64,000 nt of DNA from Candidatus Bipolaricaulis anaerobius. Its GTDB lineage: Bacteria > Bipolaricaulota > Bipolaricaulia > Bipolaricaulales > Bipolaricaulaceae. The position numbers and the translations under genes were made by a program. How positions within the stretch are numbered: the stretch's first letter is position 1; the number at the start of each line of letters is the position of its first letter. Location of the stretch: positions 1,054,001-1,118,000 of the forward strand of contig NZ_LS483254.1 of the NCBI RefSeq assembly GCF_900465355.1, given 5' to 3'. Below are positions 7,460 through 15,780 of this stretch, one piece after another. The notes below the pieces were generated by a model that made no database searches, had not been told where the DNA came from, and was given only the letters and a program-made list of their open reading frames with translations.

Positions 7460-8638
7460 GTGGCGATCGTCGAGGACGGCGAGCTCGTCGAGGTCCACTT
7501 CGATGCCCCGGCACGCCGGGCCCTGGTGGGCAACATCTACCAGGGGAAGGTGGAGACGGTCCTCCCCGGGATGGGGGCCGCCTTCGTGAATGTCGGGGAG
7601 AGGAAAGCCCTTTTTCTCTCCGAGCACGAGATCAGCGATGCCCTCCTCGTCGCCAAGGGGTTCGAGCCGTGGAAGGAGAGCGTGCCCATCCAGAAGGTGC
7701 TCCGCCCCGGGGATACCGTGCTGATCCAGGTCCGGCGGGAAGGGATGGGGAAGAAGAACCCCCAGGGGACGACGAAGATCAGCCTCCCCGGGCGGTACTG
7801 GGTGTTCCTGCCGACCGAGGATCGGGTCGGGATCTCCCGGCGGGTGGGGGATCCCGAGGATGCGAAGCGCCTCCGCCGGATTGCGCACGAGCTCAAGGGA
7901 GAGGGGCAGGGCCTCATCGCCCGCACCGCCGCGTTCCACGCAGATGAAGAGGAGCTCGCCGTTGACTTCCGCCGCCTCCAGGAGGTCTGGGGCGGGATCG
8001 AGCGGGCAGCCGCGGAGGCCACCCCCCCGCAGCTCCTCCACGAACCCCTCGACCTCGTGCGGACCCTCGTCCGCGACCGCTTTCTCGAGACCGTGAACTC
8101 CCTCATCGTGGACGACGCTGACGAGCAGAAGGGGATCCAGGAGTTCCTCGGCGAACTACGCCTTCCCCACCTCCGCCGCCGCGTCCGGCTGTACCGGGGG
8201 CAGGTCCCCTTGTTCGTGCGCTACGACATCGAGCGCCGGCTGCGCGAGGCGCTGCAGCGCAAGATCCCGCTCCAGGCGGGCGGGTTCCTCGTGGTGGACG
8301 AGACGGAGGCCCTCACCGCGATCGACGTCAACACGGGCTCCGACATCCGGCACCGCACACAGGACTCGGCGATCCTCAGCACCAACCTCGAGGCAGCGAA
8401 GGAAATCCCGCGCATCCTCCGGTTGCGGAAGATCTCGGGGATCATCATCGTGGACCTGGTGGACATGGAGAGCGAAGCCGATGAGCAGAAGGTGATCGCC
8501 CGCCTCGAGGCCGAGCTGAAGAAGGACCGCGTGCCGGTGGACCTCATCGGGATCACCAAGTTGGGGCTGGTCGAGATCACCCGGCGCCGGGAAGGGGAGT
8601 CCTTGATCGCGATGATCGAGGACAACGGCGAGAGCTAG
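7460..8638 (+). CDS. rng: ribonuclease E/G family endoribonuclease, start uncertain
   Basis: RNase E/G enzymes cut single-stranded RNA in rRNA processing and mRNA decay. The protein has the S1 domain (RRALVGNIYQGKVETVLPGMGAAFVNVG), the DNase I-like catalytic domain with metal-binding aspartates in TAIDVNTGS and GIIIVDLVDME, and then stops. The CPxC zinc-link and small C-terminal domain of E. coli RNase G are missing (392 vs ~489 residues). Homology clearly continues upstream of GTG 7460: HILITVERTPSGPRRR in the same frame, back to a stop at 7382. That stretch has no ATG, GTG or TTG, so the true start may be CTG 7418 or another rare codon. GGAGG lies only 3 nt before GTG 7460, too close for a good site. 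Confidence 0.85.
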   Translation: MAIVEDGELVEVHFDAPARRALVGNIYQGKVETVLPGMGAAFVNVGERKALFLSEHEISDALLVAKGFEPWKESVPIQKVLRPGDTVLIQVRREGMGKKNPQGTTKISLPGRYWVFLPTEDRVGISRRVGDPEDAKRLRRIAHELKGEGQGLIARTAAFHADEEELAVDFRRLQEVWGGIERAAAEATPPQLLHEPLDLVRTLVRDRFLETVNSLIVDDADEQKGIQEFLGELRLPHLRRRVRLYRGQVPLFVRYDIERRLREALQRKIPLQAGGFLVVDETEALTAIDVNTGSDIRHRTQDSAILSTNLEAAKEIPRILRLRKISGIIIVDLVDMESEADEQKVIARLEAELKKDRVPVDLIGITKLGLVEITRRREGESLIAMIEDNGES

Positions 8639-8645
8639 TCCCAAC

Positions 8646-8674
8646 TTGCGCGTGCAAAACGGGCCGGCTACCAT
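8646..8674 (+). promoter_or_regulatory. promoter of tRNA-Val
   Basis: TTGCGC at 8646-8651, a 17-bp spacer and TACCAT at 8669-8674 place a transcription start about 3 nt before the tRNA. Position and spacing are ideal; hexamer matches are partial. Confidence 0.55.
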
Positions 8675-8683
8675 CGCTACGCA

Positions 8684-8756
8684 GGGCGGATAGCTCAGTT
8701 GGTAGAGCGCTCCCTTCACGGGGGAGAAGTCGGGGGTTCAAGTCCTCCTCCGCCCA
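8684..8756 (+). tRNA. tRNA-Val (anticodon CAC)
   Basis: A 73-nt cloverleaf: acceptor GGGCGGA pairs with TCCGCCC, the D arm has GCTC/GAGC, the anticodon arm CTCCC/GGGAG encloses loop TTCACGG (anticodon CAC, reading GTG), and the T arm has GGTTCAAGT. Discriminator A is followed by GTC, so CCA is not encoded and must be added post-transcriptionally. Confidence 0.96.
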
Positions 8757-8765
8757 GTCCCCCCT

Positions 8766-10046
8766 ATGCACATCTCAGTCGAAGGCCTGCCCGCGCTGGG
8801 AAAGAGCGAGGTCCTGTCCGTTCTTCGCTTGTACTACCCCGATCAGGTGGTGGTCCTCCCCGAGCTGGTCAAGGAGGCTGCCGAGCAAGAGGGGATCGAT
8901 CTCTTCCGCGAGAGGGCCCGACTGAGCGAGGCGATCTGGGCGCGGCTCCCCGAGCGTGAGCGCGCGATCCGCGACGCTCTCTCCGCTGGGAGGACCGTGA
9001 TCGAGGAGTCCCACCTCGCCGTCCACGCTGCCTACGCCGCCGCGTTGGGCGATACCTCGTTCCTCGCCCAATTCCGGGAGCGGGAACCGAACATCGTTTG
9101 GCCGAACCGGTTCGTGCGGTTCGTCGCCCCCATCGCAGTGTCCCGCGCCCGCCAAAGGGGCCGAGCCAATCCCCGTTACGCCGTGTCGGAGGAGATCCTG
9201 AGGAGGATGCTCCCCTGGCTCGACGCCTGGCACGCCAGGCAGGGGAGCGATCTCTGGCTCGTCGAGGCCGACCGCCCCCCAGCCGAGGTCCTCGAGGACG
9301 TTACTTCCGCCGCCGGGCTCGCCTACCGCGGGCAGTCCAATGGAGAGGTCCTCCCGTACCTGTTCCTCCTCGGCCGACCTGCGGCGGGGAAGTCCGAACT
9401 GATCCAGTTCCTCCGCCACCTATCCCCGGACGAGCGGGCGGCCGCCTACCACCTCGGCCGGCTGCGGGTGGCGGACGACTTCCCCCTCCTGTGGGAGCTG
9501 TTCGTGGCGGATGACCTCTGGGAGAAGGCCGGGCGGGGCCGGCTTCATTCGCGCCGGGCCGGGGAGAACTACGCGGTCACCGATGAGGGGGTATGGCCGT
9601 TCCTCATCCTGAAGCTCCAGGAGGACCTGGCCTGCCACCCCGTCGCCCCCGGGGAGACGGTGATCGTCGAGTTCGCCCGCGGCGGACCGACCGCGTACCG
9701 AGATGCCCTCCATCTGTGGTCCCCGACGTTTTTACCGAAAGCGGCGATCCTCTACCTCGACGTCACATTCGCGGAATCGTGGCGCCGGAACATCGCCCGC
9801 TACGATCGCGACCGCCGGGCGGGGATCCTCACCCACTCTGTCCCCCGCGAGGAGATGGAGCGCACCTACGCCCGCGACGACTGGGCCACCCTCGCCCCTC
9901 ACGGCCAGGGGTACCTCCCGCTCGGGGGCATCCGGGTTCCGTACGAAACCGTCCCCAACACGCCCGAGCCGACGAGCGCGGACGCGTTCGCCCATCGCTT
10001 CCAGCCCGCCCTCGCCACCCTGTGGGAGCTCCACCGCAACCGCTGA
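8766..10046 (+). CDS. tandem P-loop kinase-like protein
   Basis: The 426-residue protein contains two P-loop NTPase halves. The first (residues 1-~190) opens with ISVEGLPALGKSE, like a thymidylate/deoxynucleoside kinase start. The second (from residue ~197) opens with LFLLGRPAAGKSE. Both share the pattern GxPAxGKSE, suggesting an internal duplication. A lid-like arginine-rich segment (RARQRGRANPRY) follows in the first half; DRDRRAGILTHS may be the equivalent in the second. Substrate is unknown; nucleotide or small-molecule phosphorylation is inference. It starts 9 nt after tRNA-Val and probably shares its transcript. No clear ribosome site is seen. Confidence 0.6.
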   Translation: MHISVEGLPALGKSEVLSVLRLYYPDQVVVLPELVKEAAEQEGIDLFRERARLSEAIWARLPERERAIRDALSAGRTVIEESHLAVHAAYAAALGDTSFLAQFREREPNIVWPNRFVRFVAPIAVSRARQRGRANPRYAVSEEILRRMLPWLDAWHARQGSDLWLVEADRPPAEVLEDVTSAAGLAYRGQSNGEVLPYLFLLGRPAAGKSELIQFLRHLSPDERAAAYHLGRLRVADDFPLLWELFVADDLWEKAGRGRLHSRRAGENYAVTDEGVWPFLILKLQEDLACHPVAPGETVIVEFARGGPTAYRDALHLWSPTFLPKAAILYLDVTFAESWRRNIARYDRDRRAGILTHSVPREEMERTYARDDWATLAPHGQGYLPLGGIRVPYETVPNTPEPTSADAFAHRFQPALATLWELHRNR

Positions 10047-10053
10047 CGCAGGT

Positions 10054-11553
10054 CTACAGGTAGCCCAGGAGGACCCCAACGATCATCCCGACCCCGAGGA
10101 GGACCATCACCAGCCCCGCCGCGAAGTGGAGCGTCCCCAGCTTTGCCGTCCGCCACCGCTCCGCCCGGGCGGTGGTGGTGAACCCGAAGTGGACCATGAG
10201 CGCGATCGCGATCATGGGGAGGATGAAGATGAAGTTGTAGAGGAGGAGCCACAGCGCCCCTTGGACCCGGCTCGTGGTCTGGGAGAGGAGGGTGAGGATC
10301 ACGATGTAGGGGCCCGACGTGCATGGGGCGAGGAACAGGGAGTCCACGAGCCCGATCACGAACGCGCCGGGGACCGACACCACCGACGCCGTGATCCTCT
10401 TCACCGACGGCTTCCACCTCTCGGGGACCTCGATCGAGAACCACTTCCCGTACCAGAGGAGGTCCTTCATCTCCCACAGGCCGATGAGAATGGCGAGCGA
10501 GGAGACGGCGAGGATGAACGGCACGCGGAACGCCCGCGACCCGACCGTGATCCCGAGCACAGCGTACAGGCCGAACCCGATCGCGAAATAGGCCACGAAG
10601 ATCCCCGCCGCGAAGGCGAGGCCGGCCCAGATCACCTTGACCCTCTTCCCCACGACGAGCAAGGTCCCGAGGAGGAGGACCAGAACAGCGAAGTCACAGG
10701 GGTTGATCGAGTCAAGGGCTGCACCGACGACCACCGCTCCCAAGGTGAGCTGCTCCCGTAGCCGCAGCCGGTCGAGGGGGGAGGTCGCCTTGGCCTCCAC
10801 CGCCTTCGCCACCGCCTCGCGGAGCGCGACCTCCCCGGCCGGGCTCGAGAGAGGAACAGGATCGCGCCGCGGGAGGTACACGTTCCCCCCCACCACCGCC
10901 GCATCGCCCACGAACAGGGCAGGCGGATCCCCCCGCACCCCATACAGCCGCAGGAGCTTCTCGAACGTGGACGATGCATTCGGATCCGTGACCGCCAACC
11001 GGCGGATCCCGAGGGCGGGGTACGTCTCCCCAAGCTGGGTTAGGTGGAGGTCGAGGAGGACGCAACCCGAGTCCAAACACGGATCGGAGGGGACGATGAC
11101 CACCGCCTCCGTCGCCACCGGAGGAAGGAGGGTGAGCGGGGAGGGAGCGTTCGCGACCACGGCCGCCCGCACCGCCTCCTCCAGCACGAGGTCGTAGGCC
11201 GCCCCCGTGTACACGATCGGCTCAGGGCCCAGCCCATAAAACGTGTCCCCCACCACCGCAACCTCGCCCACGAACACCATCGGGACAGAACCGATGTCAG
11301 CGTGGTAGACGCCGAGGAGCCGGAGGAGGAGGTTCCACCCTTCTGGGGCGTGAATCTCGTAGCGTTCGATCGTGAACTCGAGGCCAGCCTGCTGGAGATC
11401 CGTCAGGAACGACTCAACTTGCTTACAGTGCGTGCAGCTCTCGTCGTAGAAGAACAGGAGTTCGGTCGCCCCGCCCGCGAGGCCAGCCCCCACCACGAGG
11501 CCCACGGCGGCGAGCACCAGGATCCATCGCTTCCAGTCCATGACCGCGTTCAT
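10054..11553 (-). CDS. thioredoxin-like domains fused to CcdA/DsbD transmembrane domain
   Basis: The 499-residue protein has a signal-anchor (residues ~8-28), a glutaredoxin-like exported domain with active site SCTHC (residue ~38), a second thioredoxin-like region with PCLDSGC (~residue 160) and a C-terminal six-helix CcdA/DsbD domain from residue ~265 containing NPCDFAVL and APCTSGPYIV, the paired cysteine motifs that carry electrons across the membrane. ATG 11553 follows AAGGAGGG; the ORF upstream is spurious. It would pass cytoplasmic reducing power to exported thiols. It is the last gene of the ArsR-headed operon. Confidence 0.85.
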   Translation of the reverse strand: MNAVMDWKRWILVLAAVGLVVGAGLAGGATELLFFYDESCTHCKQVESFLTDLQQAGLEFTIERYEIHAPEGWNLLLRLLGVYHADIGSVPMVFVGEVAVVGDTFYGLGPEPIVYTGAAYDLVLEEAVRAAVVANAPSPLTLLPPVATEAVVIVPSDPCLDSGCVLLDLHLTQLGETYPALGIRRLAVTDPNASSTFEKLLRLYGVRGDPPALFVGDAAVVGGNVYLPRRDPVPLSSPAGEVALREAVAKAVEAKATSPLDRLRLREQLTLGAVVVGAALDSINPCDFAVLVLLLGTLLVVGKRVKVIWAGLAFAAGIFVAYFAIGFGLYAVLGITVGSRAFRVPFILAVSSLAILIGLWEMKDLLWYGKWFSIEVPERWKPSVKRITASVVSVPGAFVIGLVDSLFLAPCTSGPYIVILTLLSQTTSRVQGALWLLLYNFIFILPMIAIALMVHFGFTTTARAERWRTAKLGTLHFAAGLVMVLLGVGMIVGVLLGYL

Positions 11554-11611
11554 CCGCCCTCCTTCGCGGGCGACCCCGGCCCCAGCGCTTCGCGCGTGGA
11601 ATCCAGCACGT

Positions 11612-12076
11612 TCATCCTCCACCGCCCACGACCAAGATCAGCAGCACCCCCACCGCCAGAAGCACCGCGATCTCGAGTGGGCTCAGCACAGGGCGGAGCT
11701 TCTGGGGGAGGCGAGCCAGGGGGGAAGGACAGCCGGCCCCGAGGCAGCGCTCCACCTCTTCCCGGATCTGCAGTTCCACCGCCCGACCGATTCCGGCCAC
11801 GGCCAGGTCCCCCACGAACACCGTGGGCGTGGTCTCCTTCTCCAGGCCGTACGCCTGGGCAAGGGTGGCCATGAGGCGCCAGTTGTCGGGGGTGAACGTG
11901 ACCTCGTGCGCAACGATTGCGAGGTCGGGGTACTCCTGGGCGAGCTCGGCCAGGAACGCCTTCATCACCTGGCAGTCCGGGCAGGTTGCGGACCAGAAGT
12001 AGTGGAGCTCGACCGGGGCCGCAGCTGCGACCGCTCCCGACAGGATGAGTGCTACCACCATTCCTACCGTCCTCAC
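11612..12076 (-). CDS. exported thioredoxin-like protein with C-terminal membrane anchor
   Basis: The 154-residue protein has a signal peptide (VGMVVALILSGAVAAAAP), a thioredoxin-fold domain with active site CPDC (WSATCPDCQVMKAF), the cis-Pro-type TPTVFVGD strand, and a C-terminal hydrophobic helix ending VVGGGG. GTG 12076 is chosen because AAGGAGGG precedes it closely; ATG 12061 is an alternative. Its domain resembles the first domain of the next gene product, the CcdA fusion, so it is a likely redox partner at the outer face of the membrane. Confidence 0.75.
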   Translation of the reverse strand: MRTVGMVVALILSGAVAAAAPVELHYFWSATCPDCQVMKAFLAELAQEYPDLAIVAHEVTFTPDNWRLMATLAQAYGLEKETTPTVFVGDLAVAGIGRAVELQIREEVERCLGAGCPSPLARLPQKLRPVLSPLEIAVLLAVGVLLILVVGGGG

Positions 12077-12155
12077 GCTCCCTCCTTGCGCGTCACGGAA
12101 GCAGGGGAGCCCAGTTCCTCCCAGGGCCTTTTGCTCCCCCCGCAGCCAGATCCGA

Positions 12156-13226
12156 CTACCGCTCCGGGAAGAGGAGCTCGTCCCCGAACTGGGCCCGCCA
12201 GGCCGCGACCCCCCCGAACAGGCACCGCGCCTGGGTGAACCCGATCCCCTGCAGGTATTGGGCCACGTCGCACGCCTGGGAACCATCCTCGTCCACAATC
12301 CAAATCGCAAGCGACGTCCCGGGGATCGGGCGCGGGAGGCGGGCCGCCCACGCCACGAGCTCATCCCGGGTGGCGAGGGCCACGTTCTCCGCCCCTGGGA
12401 AGTGGCCCGCAGCGTAGGTCGGCGGGGAGCGGAGGTCCACCACGTACTGGTACTTCTTCGCGAGCTGGGACGGCTGGACCACCGCCCACGTGCCGTAGTA
12501 CGGCGTCCCCGTCGGCGGGGTCCGCACTGCATCGGGGGCCCACACGAAGAACAGGTCCCCATACGCCTGCCACCATCCGAGGAGGCCACCCGCGAGGACA
12601 CGGGCGAGGGTGAACGCGTTCTGCTGGAGAAGCTGGACGGCCTGAGTGGCCTCGATCCCCGTTGCATCGTAGAGGTAGATGATCTTCGACTTCGGGAGCT
12701 CCCCGAGGTGCGCGGAGAGTTCGGCGACCGGGATGTTCACCGCGCCGAGGAGGTGCCCCCGGGCGTAGTCCTCGGCCGACCGAAGGTCGACGAGCACGTA
12801 GAAATCCTGTTCCAACAGGGACGCTGTGCCCTCGTAGGGGGCAAGGGTGCGGACGATGCCGCGCACCACGATCGGCAGCTCGGGTCGGGCCGGGTCGTTC
12901 GAGTGGATGGTCACCAGCTGGGAGACGGGCTGAGCGTGGCTGCTGTAGTTCCGGGTGTTGAACGTGACCGTCATCGTCGTCGACTCGCCCGGGTTGAGGG
13001 TCCGCACAGCCAGGGAATAGCTCGTGCAGGAGCAGTTGTAGCCCACGCTGCTGATGTAGAGCGTGCTGTCGCCGCTGTTCTTCAGGGTAACGACGAATCG
13101 GATGACCGTCCCGTCCATCGCCGTTCCGAAGTCATAGACCTCCGGGTCCACCACCAGCCGGGGGGCAGCCGCGGCCATCCCCGCGACCACACCCAACGCC
13201 AGGACCAAGTACGCCATCCGCTTCAT
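12156..13226 (-). CDS. DUF1573 domain plus two rhodanese-like domains, exported
   Basis: The 356-residue protein has a signal peptide (residues 1-21), a DUF1573 Ig-like domain (DFGTAMDGTVIRFVVTLKN, with NCSCTS, residues ~25-130) and two rhodanese-fold repeats (residues ~140-235 and ~255-356). In active rhodaneses a Cys opens the loop after the central strand. Here the loops read YLYDATG and IWIVDEDGS, with Asp in that place, so both look non-catalytic. ATG 13226 follows GGGAGGA. Neighbours are all thiol-redox proteins; a structural or sulfur-carrier role outside the membrane is possible. Confidence 0.75.
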   Translation of the reverse strand: MKRMAYLVLALGVVAGMAAAAPRLVVDPEVYDFGTAMDGTVIRFVVTLKNSGDSTLYISSVGYNCSCTSYSLAVRTLNPGESTTMTVTFNTRNYSSHAQPVSQLVTIHSNDPARPELPIVVRGIVRTLAPYEGTASLLEQDFYVLVDLRSAEDYARGHLLGAVNIPVAELSAHLGELPKSKIIYLYDATGIEATQAVQLLQQNAFTLARVLAGGLLGWWQAYGDLFFVWAPDAVRTPPTGTPYYGTWAVVQPSQLAKKYQYVVDLRSPPTYAAGHFPGAENVALATRDELVAWAARLPRPIPGTSLAIWIVDEDGSQACDVAQYLQGIGFTQARCLFGGVAAWRAQFGDELLFPER

Positions 13227-13249
13227 CTGTTCCTCCCTTTGGCACGGCG

Positions 13250-13498
13250 CTAGCCACGCCCCTTCTCTTCGAGGTGTTTCTTGATCTCCGCCACGGGAGC
13301 GATGTGGCCGGACACGACGATCTCGCCGTCGATGGCGAGCGCCGGCGTCATCATCACTCCCCGCGCCATGATCTCCCGCAAATCCTCCACCTTCACGATC
13401 TCCGCGTCCACCCCCAGCTCGGCCACCGCCTGCTCCGCGTTGCGCAGGGTGGCCTGACACTTGGGGCACCCCGTACCCAGTACCTCAAGCTTGAGCAT
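13250..13498 (-). CDS. small thioredoxin-fold protein (TM0996/MTH895 family)
   Basis: The 82-residue cytoplasmic protein starts MLKLEVLGTGCPKCQ, the GCPKC active site of the small redox-disulfide family, and keeps the GVMMTPALAIDG cis-Pro strand. An excellent ribosome site (AAGGAGGTG) precedes ATG 13498. Such proteins often occur next to DUF318-type permeases and ArsR regulators, as here, and are thought to supply reducing equivalents to them. Confidence 0.9.
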   Translation of the reverse strand: MLKLEVLGTGCPKCQATLRNAEQAVAELGVDAEIVKVEDLREIMARGVMMTPALAIDGEIVVSGHIAPVAEIKKHLEEKGRG

Positions 13499-13531
13499 CT
13501 ACACCTCCTTAGCAGCCCCGGTTTCGCTCGC

Positions 13532-13729
13532 TCACGGCGCCGCGTAGACCACGTCCAAGCCCGCCCGGATCACCACAACCCCGCACACCGCCTTTACAAC
13601 CTTCGCCCCCCGTGACTCCTCGTTCCAGTTGAGGTAACGCTGGACCATCCCCCTGGGACGTCCCTCCGCCGCGCACGAGCAGCGCGCACGTTCCCGTAGG
13701 CCCTTCGTCCTGAGGACCACAGCACCCAC
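13532..13729 (-). CDS. small ORF resembling the C-terminal end of a CcdA-type protein
   Basis: GTG 13729 is placed 4 nt after the GGAGG that overlaps the permease 3' end, giving a 65-residue product. Its first half is arginine/alanine-rich and unconvincing. Its second half (RYLNWNEESRGAKVVKAVCG, then a hydrophobic VVVIRAGLDVVYA) resembles the last helix of CcdA-family transporters. A competing frame from ATG 13733 starts MSGCCGPQ. The stretch may be a decayed or frameshifted CcdA gene, or a real coupled small membrane protein. Confidence 0.35.
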   Translation of the reverse strand: MGAVVLRTKGLRERARCSCAAEGRPRGMVQRYLNWNEESRGAKVVKAVCGVVVIRAGLDVVYAAP

Positions 13730-15037
13730 TCATCCTCCGATCACCGTCCCGTAGAGCTTCCCCGCCAAGGTGGACAACACCACCACGAGCAGGATGAACG
13801 CCCCTGTCCTCTTCGTTCCGAGGACACGGCGGAGGACGAGCATCGAGGGCAAGGACAGCGCCGGGCCGGCGAGGAGGAGGGCCAGGGCCGGCCCCTGGCC
13901 CATTCCCGACCCGAGGAGCCCGTGGAGGATCGGGACTTCGGTGAGCGTGGCAAAGTACATGAACGCCCCCGCCACCGATGCCACCGCACACGACGCCCAC
14001 GAGTTCCCGCCCACCGCGGCCTGGACCCAAGCCGAGGGGATGAGGGCCTCCTCCCCCGGCCGTCCGAAGAGGAACCCCGCCACCAGGACGCCGCCGAACA
14101 GGTACGGGAGGATGAGGAGCGCGTAGTCCCACGTGGAGCGGGCCCACGCCAATCCCTCCTCTTTGCCGACCCAGAACGGGAGAAGAACAAGCAGCGCGAC
14201 GAGGAACACCCCGGCCACCGCGTACCGGTGCCGCCAAAGGGTGGTATAGGCCGACGGGCTGTACTCCACCCCTACGATCTCCGCCTTGGGGAGGGAGGCG
14301 ATCTCCTCCCCTCCTTCCGGCACCAAAAGAAGAGAGGAGGCTTCCTCCCCAGCGCGGGTGCCGGAGACGACGGACCCGTCGCGGAGCGTCACCGTGACGC
14401 CCGCCGGTCGGCCCCAGGTGGCGATCACGAGCACCGCGATCATGAGCGCAAACAGAACGACCGTCTTCCACAGCGCGCGGGCCGGGGGAGGGGGCGTCGG
14501 CACCGCGGCATCCGCCTTCGCCTTCTCCTCCTTCCGGAACAGGGCGTGCATCGCGAGCCCGATCACGATCGAGAAGACCACCGCGCCGATCGCGCGGGCG
14601 ATCCCGAGGGACGGCCCCAGCACGCGCGCGGTGAGGATGATCGCCAGCACGTTGATCGCCGGCCCCGAGTAGAGGAACGCCGTCGCCGGCCCGAGGCCCG
14701 CGCCCCGCGTGTAGATCCCGGCGAACAGCGGCAGCACGGTGCACGAGCACACGGCCAGCACCGTCCCCGCGACCGAGGCCACCCCGTAGGCGAGGATCCT
14801 CTTCGCCCCGTAGCCGAGGTAGCGGATCACGGACGCCTGCGACACGAGCACCGCGATCCCGCCGGCGATGAACAGGGCTGGGATGAGGCAGGTGAGCACG
14901 TGCTCCCGGGCGTAGTCCTGGAGGAGGAGGACCGCCTCCGACAGGGCCTTCTGCACGGCCGGAGCCGACCACGGGACGAGGTACGCAGCGAGGAACGTGC
15001 CTCCCAGGAGGAGGGACAGACGCAGTTCGCGCTTCAT
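13730..15037 (-). CDS. DUF318/ArsP-type permease
   Basis: The 435-residue integral membrane protein has two homologous halves of about four helices. The first carries the family signature VCSCTVLPLFAGIY and SGPAINVLAI; the second repeats it as ASVAGAFMYFATL and LAGPALSLPS. A soluble insert lies between them (residues ~205-265). Family members include the ArsP organoarsenical exporter and YraQ proteins; the substrate here is unknown. The start overlaps the arsR stop (ATGA), so the two are translationally coupled. Confidence 0.85.
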   Translation of the reverse strand: MKRELRLSLLLGGTFLAAYLVPWSAPAVQKALSEAVLLLQDYAREHVLTCLIPALFIAGGIAVLVSQASVIRYLGYGAKRILAYGVASVAGTVLAVCSCTVLPLFAGIYTRGAGLGPATAFLYSGPAINVLAIILTARVLGPSLGIARAIGAVVFSIVIGLAMHALFRKEEKAKADAAVPTPPPPARALWKTVVLFALMIAVLVIATWGRPAGVTVTLRDGSVVSGTRAGEEASSLLLVPEGGEEIASLPKAEIVGVEYSPSAYTTLWRHRYAVAGVFLVALLVLLPFWVGKEEGLAWARSTWDYALLILPYLFGGVLVAGFLFGRPGEEALIPSAWVQAAVGGNSWASCAVASVAGAFMYFATLTEVPILHGLLGSGMGQGPALALLLAGPALSLPSMLVLRRVLGTKRTGAFILLVVVLSTLAGKLYGTVIGG

Positions 15038-15339
15038 TCAGATTGCCGTGAGCACTGCAGGTTGGCCAGGCAGGACAACAGACGGGGGATGTCGGGCCGG
15101 ACGAGCCGCCACATGATCCGCACTCCATCGCGCCGAGAGACGATCAGACCCGCCCGCGAGAGAACGGCGAGGTGCCGCGAGACGACGGATGGATCGAGGT
15201 TGAGCGAGGGCACGAACTCGCACCCGCACCGCTCGCCGTCCTCGAGAAGGCGCAGCAGCTCCACCCGGGCCGGGTGGGCGAGGGCCTTGCCGATCGTGCT
15301 CAGAACCGATTCATCCGTCTCTATCGCGTTACTTGTCAT
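15034..15339 (-). CDS. ArsR-family transcriptional repressor
   Basis: The product (101 residues from ATG 15339) is a winged-helix ArsR protein: LAHPARVELLRLL, then GERCGCEFVPSLNLDPSVVSRHLAVL as the recognition helix region. The CGC pair near the recognition helix is in the place of the arsenic/metal CxC motif of ArsR, so thiol-reactive metalloids or redox state could be the signal (inference). A TTG at 15348 in frame could extend it by three residues. It heads the reverse-strand redox operon and likely controls its own promoter. Confidence 0.88.
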   Translation of the reverse strand: MTSNAIETDESVLSTIGKALAHPARVELLRLLEDGERCGCEFVPSLNLDPSVVSRHLAVLSRAGLIVSRRDGVRIMWRLVRPDIPRLLSCLANLQCSRQSE

Positions 15340-15366
15340 ATTGCACAACCATGCACGAATGCCCGC

Positions 15367-15395
15367 ATCCTAGTACGGACAACCCATCCTGTCAA
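15367..15395 (-). promoter_or_regulatory. promoter of the arsR-permease-thioredoxin operon
   Basis: On the reverse strand TTGACA (15395-15390) and TAGGAT (15372-15367) are separated by 17 bp, a near-consensus sigma-70 promoter. Transcription would start near 15360, leaving about 20 nt before the arsR ATG. Between them lie two GTGCA(T/A) repeats that could be part of an ArsR operator. Confidence 0.75.
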
Positions 15396-15780
15396 GGCCG
15401 ATGGAAGGCCCTCGTGTCCCGGCTGAGAGGGACACCCGGGGGAGATGCGTGCGCGAGCAGCATGGCTGAGAAGGGCCTGTGGGGCCTTCGACCGCGCGGA
15501 GGACACCGGATCCTTGAGGCTAGACAGTGCTCCCCCGCAAAGTGCGCGGAGTGGGCAGAGAGACGATCGTAGCGTCGATCTTTGTTCCCAACGGAATTTT
15601 GGTGATCCCATAACTGCCGAACCGCGGGAAGCGGCCAACGGACCCCGAACAGCGGGGTTCGCGGCGCCCTTCCAGGTTGGGGATGGCGATGCGCGCCAAT
15701 CCGCCTGCGGGTGGCGTGCCAGCAGGAGACGTGCACCGAGGGGGCCGCGGGCCTCGGAGCTCCCCCAGCGTCTCCGAGGA
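15396..15780. other. intergenic region without a recognisable gene
   Basis: About 385 bp between the arsR promoter and the end of the lipid-kinase gene. I see a perfect 7-bp hairpin (GTGTCCC at 15414-15420, GGGACAC at 15429-15435, 8-nt loop) and no ORF with a ribosome site or recognisable protein pattern. Confidence 0.5.
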
